64,000 nt of DNA from Labrenzia sp. VG12 (GTDB lineage: Bacteria; Pseudomonadota; Alphaproteobacteria; Rhizobiales; Stappiaceae): NCBI RefSeq assembly GCF_002237595.1, contig NZ_CP022529.1:1178001-1242000 (forward strand). Reading direction: 5' to 3'. This document shows, piece after piece, positions 1 through 8,167 of this stretch. The stretch's first letter is position 1, and every line of letters starts with the position of its first letter. The position numbers and the translations under genes are program-made. Under the pieces are notes generated by a model, which saw only the letters and a list, made by a program, of their open reading frames with translations, did no database searches and was not told where the DNA came from.

Positions 1-51
1 CTGACGGAAGCGTTTCCAGTTGTTGAATTTGCGAACAACAGTATCGATCAT
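1..51 (-). CDS. DUF1127 small protein, N-terminal part
   Basis: The complementary strand starts at an ATG at 51 and reads MIDTVVRKFNNWKRFRQ before running off the window. The FDTV/IDTV start followed by an aromatic and basic NNW-R stretch is the usual beginning of a DUF1127 (YjiS-like) protein, a family of roughly 50 residues. It resembles the complete DUF1127 gene at 645-794. Function is not known from the sequence; some alphaproteobacterial members bind RNA or take part in RNA turnover and stress responses. Only 17 codons are visible. Confidence 0.6.
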   Translation of the reverse strand, partial: MIDTVVRKFNNWKRFRQ

Positions 52-499
52 GCTTTAGGCCTTTCGCTTTATCTCTTGGCCATGGCACCGCGGATCGGCG
101 TCTGGCCCGTTCGTCTTGATGACTGGAAGATAGGGATATTGTGCACTGCGAGGTAGAGGGGAAATCGCGAAGCAGCTATGCAGAAAATGCAGGTTTATAA
201 ACGGTTAAACCGCTAATTGATCCATAATTGATCCCGCCTGGCGCATAGCTGCGCGCATTTCATGCTGCATATGCGAAGGGTTGGGCTATCTGAAACGGAA
301 AAAGCCCTCCTGAACTGGAAGGCAATCGGCGGCTCTGCACCGCGTTGGCAGGTCTGTATCTCTTCGCTTGAGGTGACAAGTTCGCAAGCGCAAACCGAAG
401 CTACGCCGGCACGTCTGTCGCACGCACGTATTTGTCACCACATGCTCAGCAAGGATGCTTCATGGCTAGCGGAGGTCGGGAAGGTCAGGAAGAAAATCC
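52..499. other. Intergenic region without a supported gene
   Basis: I find no convincing coding sequence here. The 93-codon plus-strand frame at 262-543 has no plausible domain and runs into the hairpin array. The stretch contains an 11-bp tandem direct repeat (TAATTGATCCA then TAATTGATCCC, 214-235) and the short palindromic GCGCATAGCTGCGCGC near 241-256. The promoter of the leftward DUF1127 gene at the window edge should lie here. Confidence 0.5.
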
Positions 500-640
500 A
501 AACGCCAGACAAACGAACGCCCGCCAGTGGGAGGAGGTACTGACGGGCGTCGTTTCGACGTGACAGGGCTGGGAGGAGGATGCCCTGCGTGTCACACGCC
601 CGTCGGCTGGGAGGAGGATGCCTAGGGACGCGATTCTATA
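500..640 (-). ncRNA. CcsR/cuckoo-like sRNA array with three CCUCCUCCC hairpins
   Basis: Read on the minus strand, directly downstream of a DUF1127 gene, three hairpins each expose an anti-Shine-Dalgarno-like CCTCCTCCC in the loop. Plus-strand positions are 605-622 (GGC/GCC stem), 566-585 (CAGGGC/GCCCTG stem) and about 520-549 (CGCCCG/CGGGCG plus CAGT/ACTG stem). Known biology: in Rhodobacter sphaeroides the CcsR RNAs are tandem hairpins with this loop motif, cotranscribed with a DUF1127 gene and induced by stress. Motif, structure and neighbour all match. The exact ends and processing sites are not visible. Confidence 0.72.
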
Positions 641-644
641 TGTG

Positions 645-794
645 TCAGCCGTTGTGACGGCGAGCGACGAATTTGATGTCGCTCCGGCTGATGCCGAGGT
701 CGGCGAGCTCACGCTGGGAAAGGCGGGACAATTCGTCAACCGCGCGGCGGTAGCTTACCCAGTTGTTGTAGCGTTGGCGCACTGTGTCGAACAT
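645..794 (-). CDS. DUF1127 small protein (CcaF1-like position)
   Basis: This is a complete 49-residue protein starting MFDTVRQRYNNW and ending SDIKFVARRHNG. The order is the classic DUF1127 one: an aromatic and basic N-terminal helix, then an LSxLSxRELADLGISRSDI segment. The protein is small and strongly basic. The gene sits immediately 5' of the triple CCUCCUCCC hairpin RNA, so the two are probably one transcript. In Rhodobacter the equivalent protein (CcaF1) influences RNA processing together with the CcsR RNAs; assigning that role here is inference. Confidence 0.85.
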   Translation of the reverse strand: MFDTVRQRYNNWVSYRRAVDELSRLSQRELADLGISRSDIKFVARRHNG

Positions 795-964
795 TTTGTT
801 TTTCCTTATTTACCGAAACGCAGCTGCGTTCCGCGCCGTTGTTGATCCCTATATATTTCACCGCCCGAATTTAAAGAAGTGCCATATCTGCAAGTCTGAT
901 ATGCATGTGGTGCAATGCAGCAAAAATTGAAGATGCTTTGCGCAGGTGATTCGAAAAAGTGTCA

Positions 965-1010
965 TGAAAACAAAAGGCAGAGCCAGTGTGCGCTGCAAAC
1001 TGGTTCTGCC
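965..1010 (-). terminator. Rho-independent terminator of uvrA
   Basis: The stem GGCAGAGCCAGT (976-987) pairs with ACTGGTTCTGCC (999-1010), with one G-U type mismatch. On the minus strand it is followed by a CTTTTGTTTT run. It lies 25 bp past the uvrA stop codon. Confidence 0.8.
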
Positions 1011-1034
1011 GTTGGGGCACTTCAGGTCGGGTGT

Positions 1035-3965
1035 TTATTCGGCCGCATCCGGAGCGCGCTGAGGCCGGCGCTGCAGCAGTTCCTGCAGGAACTGACCGGT
1101 ATAACTCGCCTGGACTTCAGCAACGTCCTCCGGCCGCCCGGCCGCGACAACGGTGCCGCCGCCATCGCCGCCTTCCGGGCCGAGATCGATGATCCAGTCC
1201 GCCGTCTTGATCACTTCCAGATTGTGCTCGATCACAAGAACGGTGTTGCCCTGGTCGACCAGCTCGTGCAGCACGTCCAGCAGTTTGGCAACGTCGTGGA
1301 AGTGAAGCCCAGTGGTCGGTTCATCCAGGATATAGAGCGTCCGGCCCGTGGACCGCTTGGAGAGTTCCTTGGCGAGCTTGACCCGCTGCGCCTCACCACC
1401 GGAAAGCGTTGTCGCCTGCTGACCGACCTTGATATAGCCAAGACCTACCCGGGCAAGGGTTTCCATCTTGTCACGCACGGAAGGAACGGCTGAGAAAAAC
1501 TCGGCGGCTTCCTCCACGGTCATGTCGAGGACATCGGCGATCGACTTGCCCTTGAACTCAACTTCCAGCGTCTCGCGATTGTAGCGTTTGCCCTTGCAGA
1601 CGTCGCAGGTGACATAGACGTCCGGCAAGAAGTGCATTTCGATCTTGATGACACCGTCGCCCTGACAGGCTTCGCAGCGGCCCCCCTTGACGTTGAAGGA
1701 GAACCGGCCCGGCTGATAGCCGCGCGCCTTGGCTTCCGGCATGCCGGCGAACCATTCGCGGATCGGCGTGAACGCCCCGGTATATGTGGCCGGGTTCGAA
1801 CGCGGTGTCCGCCCGATGGGCGACTGGTCAATGTCGATCACCTTGTCGAGCACTTCCAGGCCCTCGATGCGGTCATGCGGAGCCGGATTGTCGCGAGCGC
1901 CGTTGAGACGCCGTGCCGCGGCCTTGTAGAGCGTGTCGACCAGGAAGGTGGACTTGCCCCCGCCAGAAACGCCCGTGACGCAGGTGAAGGTGCTCAGCGG
2001 CACGTCGACATCAAGGTCCTTCAGATTGTTGCCGCGCGCGCCGCGCACGGAAATCTGGCGCTTCTTGTTGATTTTCCTGCGCTCATCCGCGCGCGAAATC
2101 ATCATTGCACCGGACAGATATTGCCCTGTGAGGGACGCCGGGTTTGCCATGACTTCCGCCGGTGTGCCCTTGGCAACGACTTCGCCGCCATGAACACCGG
2201 CGCCCGGACCGACATCCACCACATAATCGGCCGTCAGGACGGCATCTTCGTCATGTTCCACGACAATCACGGTGTTGCCGAGGTCGCGCAGGTGCTTCAG
2301 CGTTTCCAGAAGCCGGGCATTGTCGCGCTGATGCAGGCCAATGGACGGTTCGTCGAGAACGTAAAGCACACCGGTGAGCCCGGATCCGATCTGGGAGGCC
2401 AGACGAATGCGCTGGCTTTCACCGCCGGACAGCGTGCCGGAGGCCCGTGACAGGGTCAGGTATTCCAGTCCGACATCATTGAGAAACTTCAGGCGTTCGC
2501 GGATTTCCTTCAGGATGCGGCCGGCAATCTCGGTCTGTTTTTCATTGAGCTGGCCCGGCAGCGTTTCAAACCAGTCGCTGGCCTGGCGGATGGAGTATTC
2601 GGTCACTTCTCCGATGTGCTTGCCGGCGATTTTCACGGCCAGTGCTTCCGGTTTCAGGCGGAAGCCGTTGCAGGCCGGGCAGGCGTGGTCCGACTGGAAG
2701 CGGGCCAGTTCTTCCCGCACCCAGGTCGATTCCGTTTCGCGCCAGCGCCGTTCAATATTGCCGATGACACCTTCAAAGGTCTTCTCAGTCCGGTAGGAGC
2801 GGACGCCGTCGTCATAAACAAACTCGATCGCGGTCTTGCCCGTGCCGTGCAAGATCGCGTCCTGAACCTCTGCGGGAAGGTCCTTCCAGGGCGTTGCCAT
2901 GGAGACGTCAAAGTGACTGCACAAGGCCTCCAGGGTCTGGGCATAATAAGGGGAGGTGGAACCGGTCTTGGCCCAGGGCAGCACGGCCCCTTCGCGCAGC
3001 GACAGGGAATGATCCGGAACGACCAGGTCTTCCTCGAACGCAAGGGTCGTGCCCAGGCCGTCACAGGTTGGGCAGGCGCCGAAAGGGTTGTTGAACGAAA
3101 AGAGGCGCGGTTCGATTTCCGCAATGGTGAAACCGGACACCGGGCAGGCAAACTTCTCAGAGAAGATAAGCCGCTCCGGGTCGCCGTTCTCGTCGGTCTT
3201 GTCGGCAAATTCGGCGATGGCGATGCCGTCGGCGAGCTTCAGCGCCGTTTCGAGGGAATCTGCAAGCCGGCCGGCGATATCATCGCGCACGACAAGCCGG
3301 TCCACGACCACATCGATGTCGTGCTTGAACTTCTTGTCGAGGGCAGGGGCATCGGCAATCTCATAGAAGGTGCCGTCGATCTTGACCCGCTGAAAGCCCT
3401 TCTTCATGAGTTCGGCCAGCTCTTTGCGGTATTCGCCCTTGCGGCCGCGGACCATTGGGGCCAGCAGATAAAGTCTTGCACCTTCGTCCAGGGCAAGCAC
3501 ACGATCGACCATCTGGCTGACTGTCTGGCTTACGATCGGCAGTCCCGTGGCGGGTGAATAGGGAATGCCGACGCGCGCGAACAACAGGCGCATATAGTCA
3601 TAGATTTCGGTCACGGTGCCGACGGTGGACCGCGGGTTCCGGGACGTTGTCTTCTGCTCGATCGAAATGGCCGGAGACAGGCCATCGATCTGGTCGACAT
3701 CCGGTTTCTGCATCATTTCCAGAAACTGCCGGGCATAGGCCGACAGGCTTTCCACATACCGGCGTTGGCCTTCGGCATAGATCGTGTCGAAAGCCAGGGA
3801 AGACTTGCCCGACCCGGACAGACCGGTCATCACGATGAGCTTGTTGCGCGGCAGATCGAGATCGACCCCCTTCAGGTTATGTTCCCTTGCGCCACGAATG
3901 CTGAGCATCTTGGTGGGGTCGTTTTTCCAGCTGTCATCCGGCTTTGCGCCTTTGGATGTCGTCAT
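1035..3965 (-). CDS. uvrA: Excinuclease ABC subunit A (UvrA)
   Basis: UvrA is the DNA-damage recognition ATPase of nucleotide excision repair; it loads UvrB at lesions. The 976-residue protein has both ABC modules: Walker A GLSGSGKSS near residue 35 and GVSGGGKST in the second half, signatures LSGGESQR and LSGGEAQR, and zinc-binding Cys pairs (CPTCDG region; CEACQG and CDVCKGKR). The length is normal for the family. I chose the start MTTSKG at 3965, which has AGGAAG at good spacing; MAMTT at 3971 is the alternative. It is divergent from ssb, with a candidate LexA site between them, and a strong terminator follows. Confidence 0.97.
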   Translation of the reverse strand: MTTSKGAKPDDSWKNDPTKMLSIRGAREHNLKGVDLDLPRNKLIVMTGLSGSGKSSLAFDTIYAEGQRRYVESLSAYARQFLEMMQKPDVDQIDGLSPAISIEQKTTSRNPRSTVGTVTEIYDYMRLLFARVGIPYSPATGLPIVSQTVSQMVDRVLALDEGARLYLLAPMVRGRKGEYRKELAELMKKGFQRVKIDGTFYEIADAPALDKKFKHDIDVVVDRLVVRDDIAGRLADSLETALKLADGIAIAEFADKTDENGDPERLIFSEKFACPVSGFTIAEIEPRLFSFNNPFGACPTCDGLGTTLAFEEDLVVPDHSLSLREGAVLPWAKTGSTSPYYAQTLEALCSHFDVSMATPWKDLPAEVQDAILHGTGKTAIEFVYDDGVRSYRTEKTFEGVIGNIERRWRETESTWVREELARFQSDHACPACNGFRLKPEALAVKIAGKHIGEVTEYSIRQASDWFETLPGQLNEKQTEIAGRILKEIRERLKFLNDVGLEYLTLSRASGTLSGGESQRIRLASQIGSGLTGVLYVLDEPSIGLHQRDNARLLETLKHLRDLGNTVIVVEHDEDAVLTADYVVDVGPGAGVHGGEVVAKGTPAEVMANPASLTGQYLSGAMMISRADERRKINKKRQISVRGARGNNLKDLDVDVPLSTFTCVTGVSGGGKSTFLVDTLYKAAARRLNGARDNPAPHDRIEGLEVLDKVIDIDQSPIGRTPRSNPATYTGAFTPIREWFAGMPEAKARGYQPGRFSFNVKGGRCEACQGDGVIKIEMHFLPDVYVTCDVCKGKRYNRETLEVEFKGKSIADVLDMTVEEAAEFFSAVPSVRDKMETLARVGLGYIKVGQQATTLSGGEAQRVKLAKELSKRSTGRTLYILDEPTTGLHFHDVAKLLDVLHELVDQGNTVLVIEHNLEVIKTADWIIDLGPEGGDGGGTVVAAGRPEDVAEVQASYTGQFLQELLQRRPQRAPDAAE

Positions 3966-4537
3966 TGCCATTCTTCCTGATCTTCTGCGTGACGCCGTCA
4001 ACAACGTCGCGGACGCCTGGATGTGAGGTCACCAAACCGTCCGTTTGCACCGATATAGCAGTTTCGCGCTGCGCTTCCAGCAGGGCGTGGTCGAGTGGCA
4101 GCAAATTCCGGCTTTCCCTGCATCGACCAATTGAATCGGTTGTACAGAAGTGATAAGAACAAAACAAGTACATAGCCCAGGTTGCGTCAGGAAGATCTCC
4201 GCTGCAGCGGTGCCGAAGCGTGACGCGGTGAGCCTTGTCGTCCTGACAAAAAAATTGACGCAGGGGAACAAAAGCGGGGCAAACTGTAACGAGGTGCAAT
4301 CAGGGGTGGTGGTGCTGCTGCCGAAACTGTTGCCTCGGCAAGGATTGTCAGTCCTTCGACCGGTGCTGCCTTGTGGAAAATGGGTGAAGGTGCCGGAAAA
4401 TGAAGGCGAGGCGGTTGGCGGGCCGCTAGGGTTCTGGTTTCTAGCAGCAAGGCTGGCAGCGCAAGGAAACAAGATAATGAACGGCCGGATTGCAGAGGCG
4501 GTTCGGCAGCGCTGAAAGAGAACAACAGGAGTGCAGA
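3966..4537. other. uvrA-ssb divergent intergenic region
   Basis: This 570-bp region holds the promoters of uvrA (leftward) and ssb (rightward). Apart from the LexA-type site at 4157-4171 I see no further defined element. Several open frames cross it, but none has a credible product. Confidence 0.5.
4157..4171 (-). promoter_or_regulatory. Candidate LexA (SOS) box upstream of uvrA
   Basis: GAACAAAACAAGTAC matches the alphaproteobacterial LexA site (GTTC-N7-GTTC and its complement GAAC-N7-GAAC) with one mismatch in the second half. It lies about 190 bp upstream of the uvrA start in the gap shared with ssb. uvrA is an SOS gene in many bacteria, so the position fits. Confidence 0.5.
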
Positions 4538-5095
4538 ATGGCGGGCAGCGTCAACAAAGTCATCTTGGTCGGCAATCTTGGGGCCGATCCGGAAATTCGG
4601 CGAACCCAGGACGGGCGACCGATCGCCAATCTGCGGATCGCTACGTCAGAATCCTGGCGCGACCGGAACAGCGGCGAACGTCGCGAGAAAACGGAGTGGC
4701 ACCGTGTGGTGATCTTCAACGAAGGTCTTTGCAAGGTTGCCGAGAGTTACCTGCGCAAGGGATCCAAGGTCTATCTCGAAGGCCAGTTGCAGACACGCAA
4801 ATGGCAGGACCAATCCGGTCAGGACAGGTATTCCACGGAAGTGGTCCTGCAGGGTTTCAATTCAAACCTCACCATGCTGGATGGCCGCGGTGAAGGTGCC
4901 GGTGCCGGCGGCGGTCTTCCGGACTATGGCAATGACAGCCAGGGCGGCGGCGGAGGCGGCTTCGGTGGCGGCTCTGGTGGCAGCTTCGGCGGTGGCGGAA
5001 GCGGCGGCGGCTATGGCAGCGGTTCCAGCGGTGGTGGTTATGGCGGTCCCTCCGGTGGCGGCGGCGGCCCGATGGATGACGAAATTCCGTTCTGA
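4538..5095 (+). CDS. ssb: Single-stranded DNA-binding protein
   Basis: SSB binds and protects single-stranded DNA in replication, repair and recombination as a tetramer. The 185-residue protein has the OB-fold start (SVNKVILVGNLGADPEIR), the TEWHRVV strand and YLRKGSKVYLEGQL. A Gly/Ser-rich linker (residues about 125-178) follows, then the acidic partner-docking tip MDDEIPF. The start at 4538 follows a CAGGAG ribosome-binding site. Its divergence from uvrA is a common arrangement. Confidence 0.97.
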   Translation: MAGSVNKVILVGNLGADPEIRRTQDGRPIANLRIATSESWRDRNSGERREKTEWHRVVIFNEGLCKVAESYLRKGSKVYLEGQLQTRKWQDQSGQDRYSTEVVLQGFNSNLTMLDGRGEGAGAGGGLPDYGNDSQGGGGGGFGGGSGGSFGGGGSGGGYGSGSSGGGYGGPSGGGGGPMDDEIPF

Positions 5096-5143
5096 TTTGA
5101 CACGCTTTGCCGGATGGCCGCATGAGGCCGTCCGGTTTCCAGT

Positions 5144-5620
5144 TTAGCCGCCGATTGTTGGATCATAAGGCGTGCGCGGATCATCCACGCCGCCATAATA
5201 TTCTTTCGGTGTGCCGAGGCCGCAGTGATAAACGGCTTCTTCTGCACTCGTGTTGCCGCCTGTGATCGGCGCGCCGTTATAATGCGCCAGCTCGTGAATG
5301 AGCGTTGCAAGCACCATCCAGCGCCCCATGTTGAACGCCCGGTCTCCAACGGCGATTTCCCCGGATGGGGCATGGATCTCTCCGTGCAGCGGCGAGATCG
5401 TCGGTCCGTAATTGACCCAGATGCGACTGTCGTTGATGAGACTGGTCAGGCTGCGGCCCTTCGGCAGCGTTCGGAAATAGGCGTTACAGGACGGGTTGTT
5501 CTGCACCATTTTGAACAGCTTGGACCGCGCCCATTTCAGTTGTGAATACTGCGAGGCGTTGAACTTCTTGTATTTCAAGACGGGCGACACATGATCTCCG
5601 ACATTGAACTGGAACGGCAT
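5144..5620 (-). CDS. Small zincin-like metallopeptidase, orphan
   Basis: This 158-residue protein is of unknown function. Near residue 110 it carries HELAHYNGAPITGG, an HExxH zinc-binding helix, followed about 12 residues later by AEEAVYHCG, which could supply the third ligand. There is no obvious signal peptide or membrane segment. The protein is essentially one minimal catalytic domain, of the size of peptidase domains attached to larger toxins or phage proteins. It is convergent with ssb and has no operon partner. A catalytic role is an inference from the motif. Confidence 0.6.
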   Translation of the reverse strand: MPFQFNVGDHVSPVLKYKKFNASQYSQLKWARSKLFKMVQNNPSCNAYFRTLPKGRSLTSLINDSRIWVNYGPTISPLHGEIHAPSGEIAVGDRAFNMGRWMVLATLIHELAHYNGAPITGGNTSAEEAVYHCGLGTPKEYYGGVDDPRTPYDPTIGG

Positions 5621-6101
5621 CTTTCACTCCGGCGGAACGTTCACGTTCTTGTGAGCCAGGTTATAGGCTGGCCGATCTGAAGCAGTCGTGATGCTTGTCA
5701 CGTCAGCGCCGAATGTCCGGAGGTCGGCTACAATCCCGGCCTCTTCCTGACAGGCCTTGCCAGTTTTCGCCTAATGAAATCGACTTTTAGCTGTAGGGCG
5801 AGTAGCGGTTCTATTTTAGGGTGGTGTGGACGCGGCAATATCGTCACACCGACGTGATTTCAAAAGCTGTGTATGACACTTGGCCTTAACCGACTGCACA
5901 AGCCTGTTGTAGTATTAACCCCTATCCGCAGGTCATTTGAGCTGGTTGGGCCCATTGGGCCGAGAGCCGCTGCGGAACAGGGTCCTTCACTGCCACCAGC
6001 GCCAGACAGCGCGGCGGCATGGATTGGATGCCAAGGCAGGGAAAATTTACGGCTGGTCACGGCGGGCGTGGTGACGGGTCTCAACGATTAAAACATTTCG
6101 G
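5621..6101. other. Intergenic region, nothing identified
   Basis: This 480-bp gap lies between two divergent genes and should contain both promoters. No RNA gene, repeat or conserved small protein could be recognised. The 72-codon frame at 5873-6091 has no family features. Confidence 0.4.
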
Positions 6102-8105
6102 ATGTTGGCAATGCGCGCAAGAAACAAAAGAGACTTTGGACGGGAACGAGACACCGGGTTGACCCTGCCGGAAAGGCGGAGAGGGACAGTCTTCGGGCAG
6201 TCTCTGAAAGTTGCCCTGACAGCATCGGTGCTTGCCACCGGGTTCAGCGTCACGACAGTCGACACAGCCAGTGCGCAGAATTTCTTCCAGCGCCTGTTCA
6301 ATCCGGAACAGCAGCGCCGTGCCCAGGAGCAGCAACGCCAGGAACAGCTGCGCCAGCAGGCGACCCGGGTAAAGGTTTCTGCGCCGCGCTATTTGAACTA
6401 CACGGCGGACGCCTGGAAAAAGGTTTCTCTTGCCGAGCTGTCGGAGAAGAAGACGGCGGAAGTCCAGCCGTCTGAAACCGATGGAACGGATCTGGAAACC
6501 CAGTCGGCTCAGACCGATGCTCAACCGGTTGCCCCCCTGGTTCTGACGGCGTTTGATGAGGCCCGTCCAGCGCTCAAGGACATGACGCTGACCACATTGC
6601 CGGAAGTCGGCGAGGCGCTGATCGCCTATTATCGTGAGCATCCGGACTTCGTCTGGATCGAGGATGGCAAGGCCACCGTAAAAGCGGCTGAACTGCGTCG
6701 TGCATTGGCCGACGCAGCACAGTTCGCGCTCAACCCGGCTGACTATTTCGTGGCACTGCCGGCGACCGCCGGGCTTGAAGGTGAGGCACGCGACGCGGCC
6801 TTGATGCGATTTGAGATGGAACTGAGCGCGGCGGCCCTGACCTATGTTCTCGATGCCACCCGCGGCCGGGTCGATCCGAACCGGATTTCGCAATACCACG
6901 ATCTGCCACGGCACGAAGTGGATCTCGTAGCTGCGCTGGAAATCCTGAACGGGTCCGGCAATGTCGGCGCAAACCTTGCCTCTCATCAGCCGCAAAATGC
7001 GCATTTCAAGGCGCTGAAGGAAGAACTTGCGCGTCTGCGGGCAGAAGACGAGGAAGCGGACCAGATCGTGATTGCGCCCGGCACGTTCCTGAAAGCCGGC
7101 AAGTCCAGCCCGGAGATGAAGAACATTGTCGCGGCGATTGCCAAGATCGCATCGGAAGAGCTGAAGACGACTCACGCCGAAACGCTTGCCGCCTATGTGG
7201 ACGGTGAGGTTTACACGCCGGAACTGGTAGCCTTGGTGAAGTCCTTCCAGAAGGAAGCCAAGCTGACTCCGGACGGTATCGTTGGCAAGAACACCATCAA
7301 GGCCATGGTCGGTGAAACCAATGCTGCCAAGATCGCCAAGGTTGAACTTGCGATGGAGCGCAGCCGCTGGATTCCGGAAGAGCTCGGAGAGCGCAAGGTC
7401 TTCATCAACCAGGCAGCCTTCACCGCGACCTACAGCGCACCAGGCGAAGATCCGCTGCAGATGCGTGTGGTTGTCGGCAAGAAATCCAACCAGACCAACT
7501 TCTTCTACGACAAGATCGAGATCGTTGAATACAACCCCTATTGGGGCGTTCCTTATTCGATCATCGTCAATGAGATGCTGCCGAAACTGGCGCAGGATCC
7601 GAGTTACCTGGACCGTGCCGGCTATGAAGTGTCAACGCCAGGCGGACGCAAGGTGTCGTCTGCGTCGGTCAACTGGTACGCGGTTGCCAGCAAGCAGCAA
7701 AGCATCAATGTGCGCCAGTATCCCGGGCGCTCGAATGCCCTCGGTGAAGTCAAGATTCTCTTCCCGAACAAGCACCATATCTACATGCACGACACGCCGG
7801 CCAAGAGCCTTTTCAAGAAGGATGTCAGAGCGTTCAGTCACGGCTGCGTCCGGCTTCACGACCCGAAAGCGATGGCAGCCGCGGTGCTCGGTAAATCGAA
7901 AGATTATGTGACCTCGCGCATCGCCGCAGGCCAGAACGAGCAGGAGAAGGTAACCGGCGACATTCCGGTCTATGTGTCCTATTTCACAGCCTGGCCGGAT
8001 CTGGACGGATCGATCGCCTTCTATTCCGATATCTACGATCGGGACCGGCATCTGCTGAAAGCGCTGGAGAAGACGGAAACCCTGCGCGCCAAGGCAAGGT
8101 CCTGA
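6102..8105 (+). CDS. L,D-transpeptidase of the YcbB/LdtD type
   Basis: This is a 667-residue periplasmic enzyme that should form 3-3 peptidoglycan cross-links or attach proteins to the wall. A basic leader and hydrophobic segment (VALTASVLATGFS, residues about 37-50) end at ASAQN, a probable signal peptidase site near residue 59. A Gln/Arg-rich linker follows, then the scaffold region, a peptidoglycan-binding module (ELVALVKSFQKEAKLTPDG, near 375) and the YkuD domain with SHGCVRLHD (near 577), which holds the catalytic Cys. This domain order and length are typical of YcbB. ATG codons at 6102 and 6111 are both possible starts. Confidence 0.92.
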   Translation: MLAMRARNKRDFGRERDTGLTLPERRRGTVFGQSLKVALTASVLATGFSVTTVDTASAQNFFQRLFNPEQQRRAQEQQRQEQLRQQATRVKVSAPRYLNYTADAWKKVSLAELSEKKTAEVQPSETDGTDLETQSAQTDAQPVAPLVLTAFDEARPALKDMTLTTLPEVGEALIAYYREHPDFVWIEDGKATVKAAELRRALADAAQFALNPADYFVALPATAGLEGEARDAALMRFEMELSAAALTYVLDATRGRVDPNRISQYHDLPRHEVDLVAALEILNGSGNVGANLASHQPQNAHFKALKEELARLRAEDEEADQIVIAPGTFLKAGKSSPEMKNIVAAIAKIASEELKTTHAETLAAYVDGEVYTPELVALVKSFQKEAKLTPDGIVGKNTIKAMVGETNAAKIAKVELAMERSRWIPEELGERKVFINQAAFTATYSAPGEDPLQMRVVVGKKSNQTNFFYDKIEIVEYNPYWGVPYSIIVNEMLPKLAQDPSYLDRAGYEVSTPGGRKVSSASVNWYAVASKQQSINVRQYPGRSNALGEVKILFPNKHHIYMHDTPAKSLFKKDVRAFSHGCVRLHDPKAMAAAVLGKSKDYVTSRIAAGQNEQEKVTGDIPVYVSYFTAWPDLDGSIAFYSDIYDRDRHLLKALEKTETLRAKARS

Positions 8106-8136
8106 CGCCAGCTGTCCCAAAAGGCATTCCAAAAGA

Positions 8137-8167
8137 AAACCGCCGGTCAGTGACCGGCGGTTTTTTG
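8137..8167 (+). terminator. Bidirectional intrinsic terminator
   Basis: AAAACCGCCGGTCA-GTGA-CCGGCGGTTTTTT is a GC-rich stem flanked by A and T runs. It lies 31 bp past the transpeptidase stop and next to the stop of the convergent znuA, so it can serve both. Confidence 0.88.

Noticed and set aside
262..543. 93-codon plus-strand frame
   Set aside because: It has no family features and runs into the hairpin array that is explained as a minus-strand RNA.
1632..3557. Long plus-strand frames opposite uvrA
   Set aside because: uvrA is certain on the other strand; these are GC-rich shadow frames without domains or start signals.
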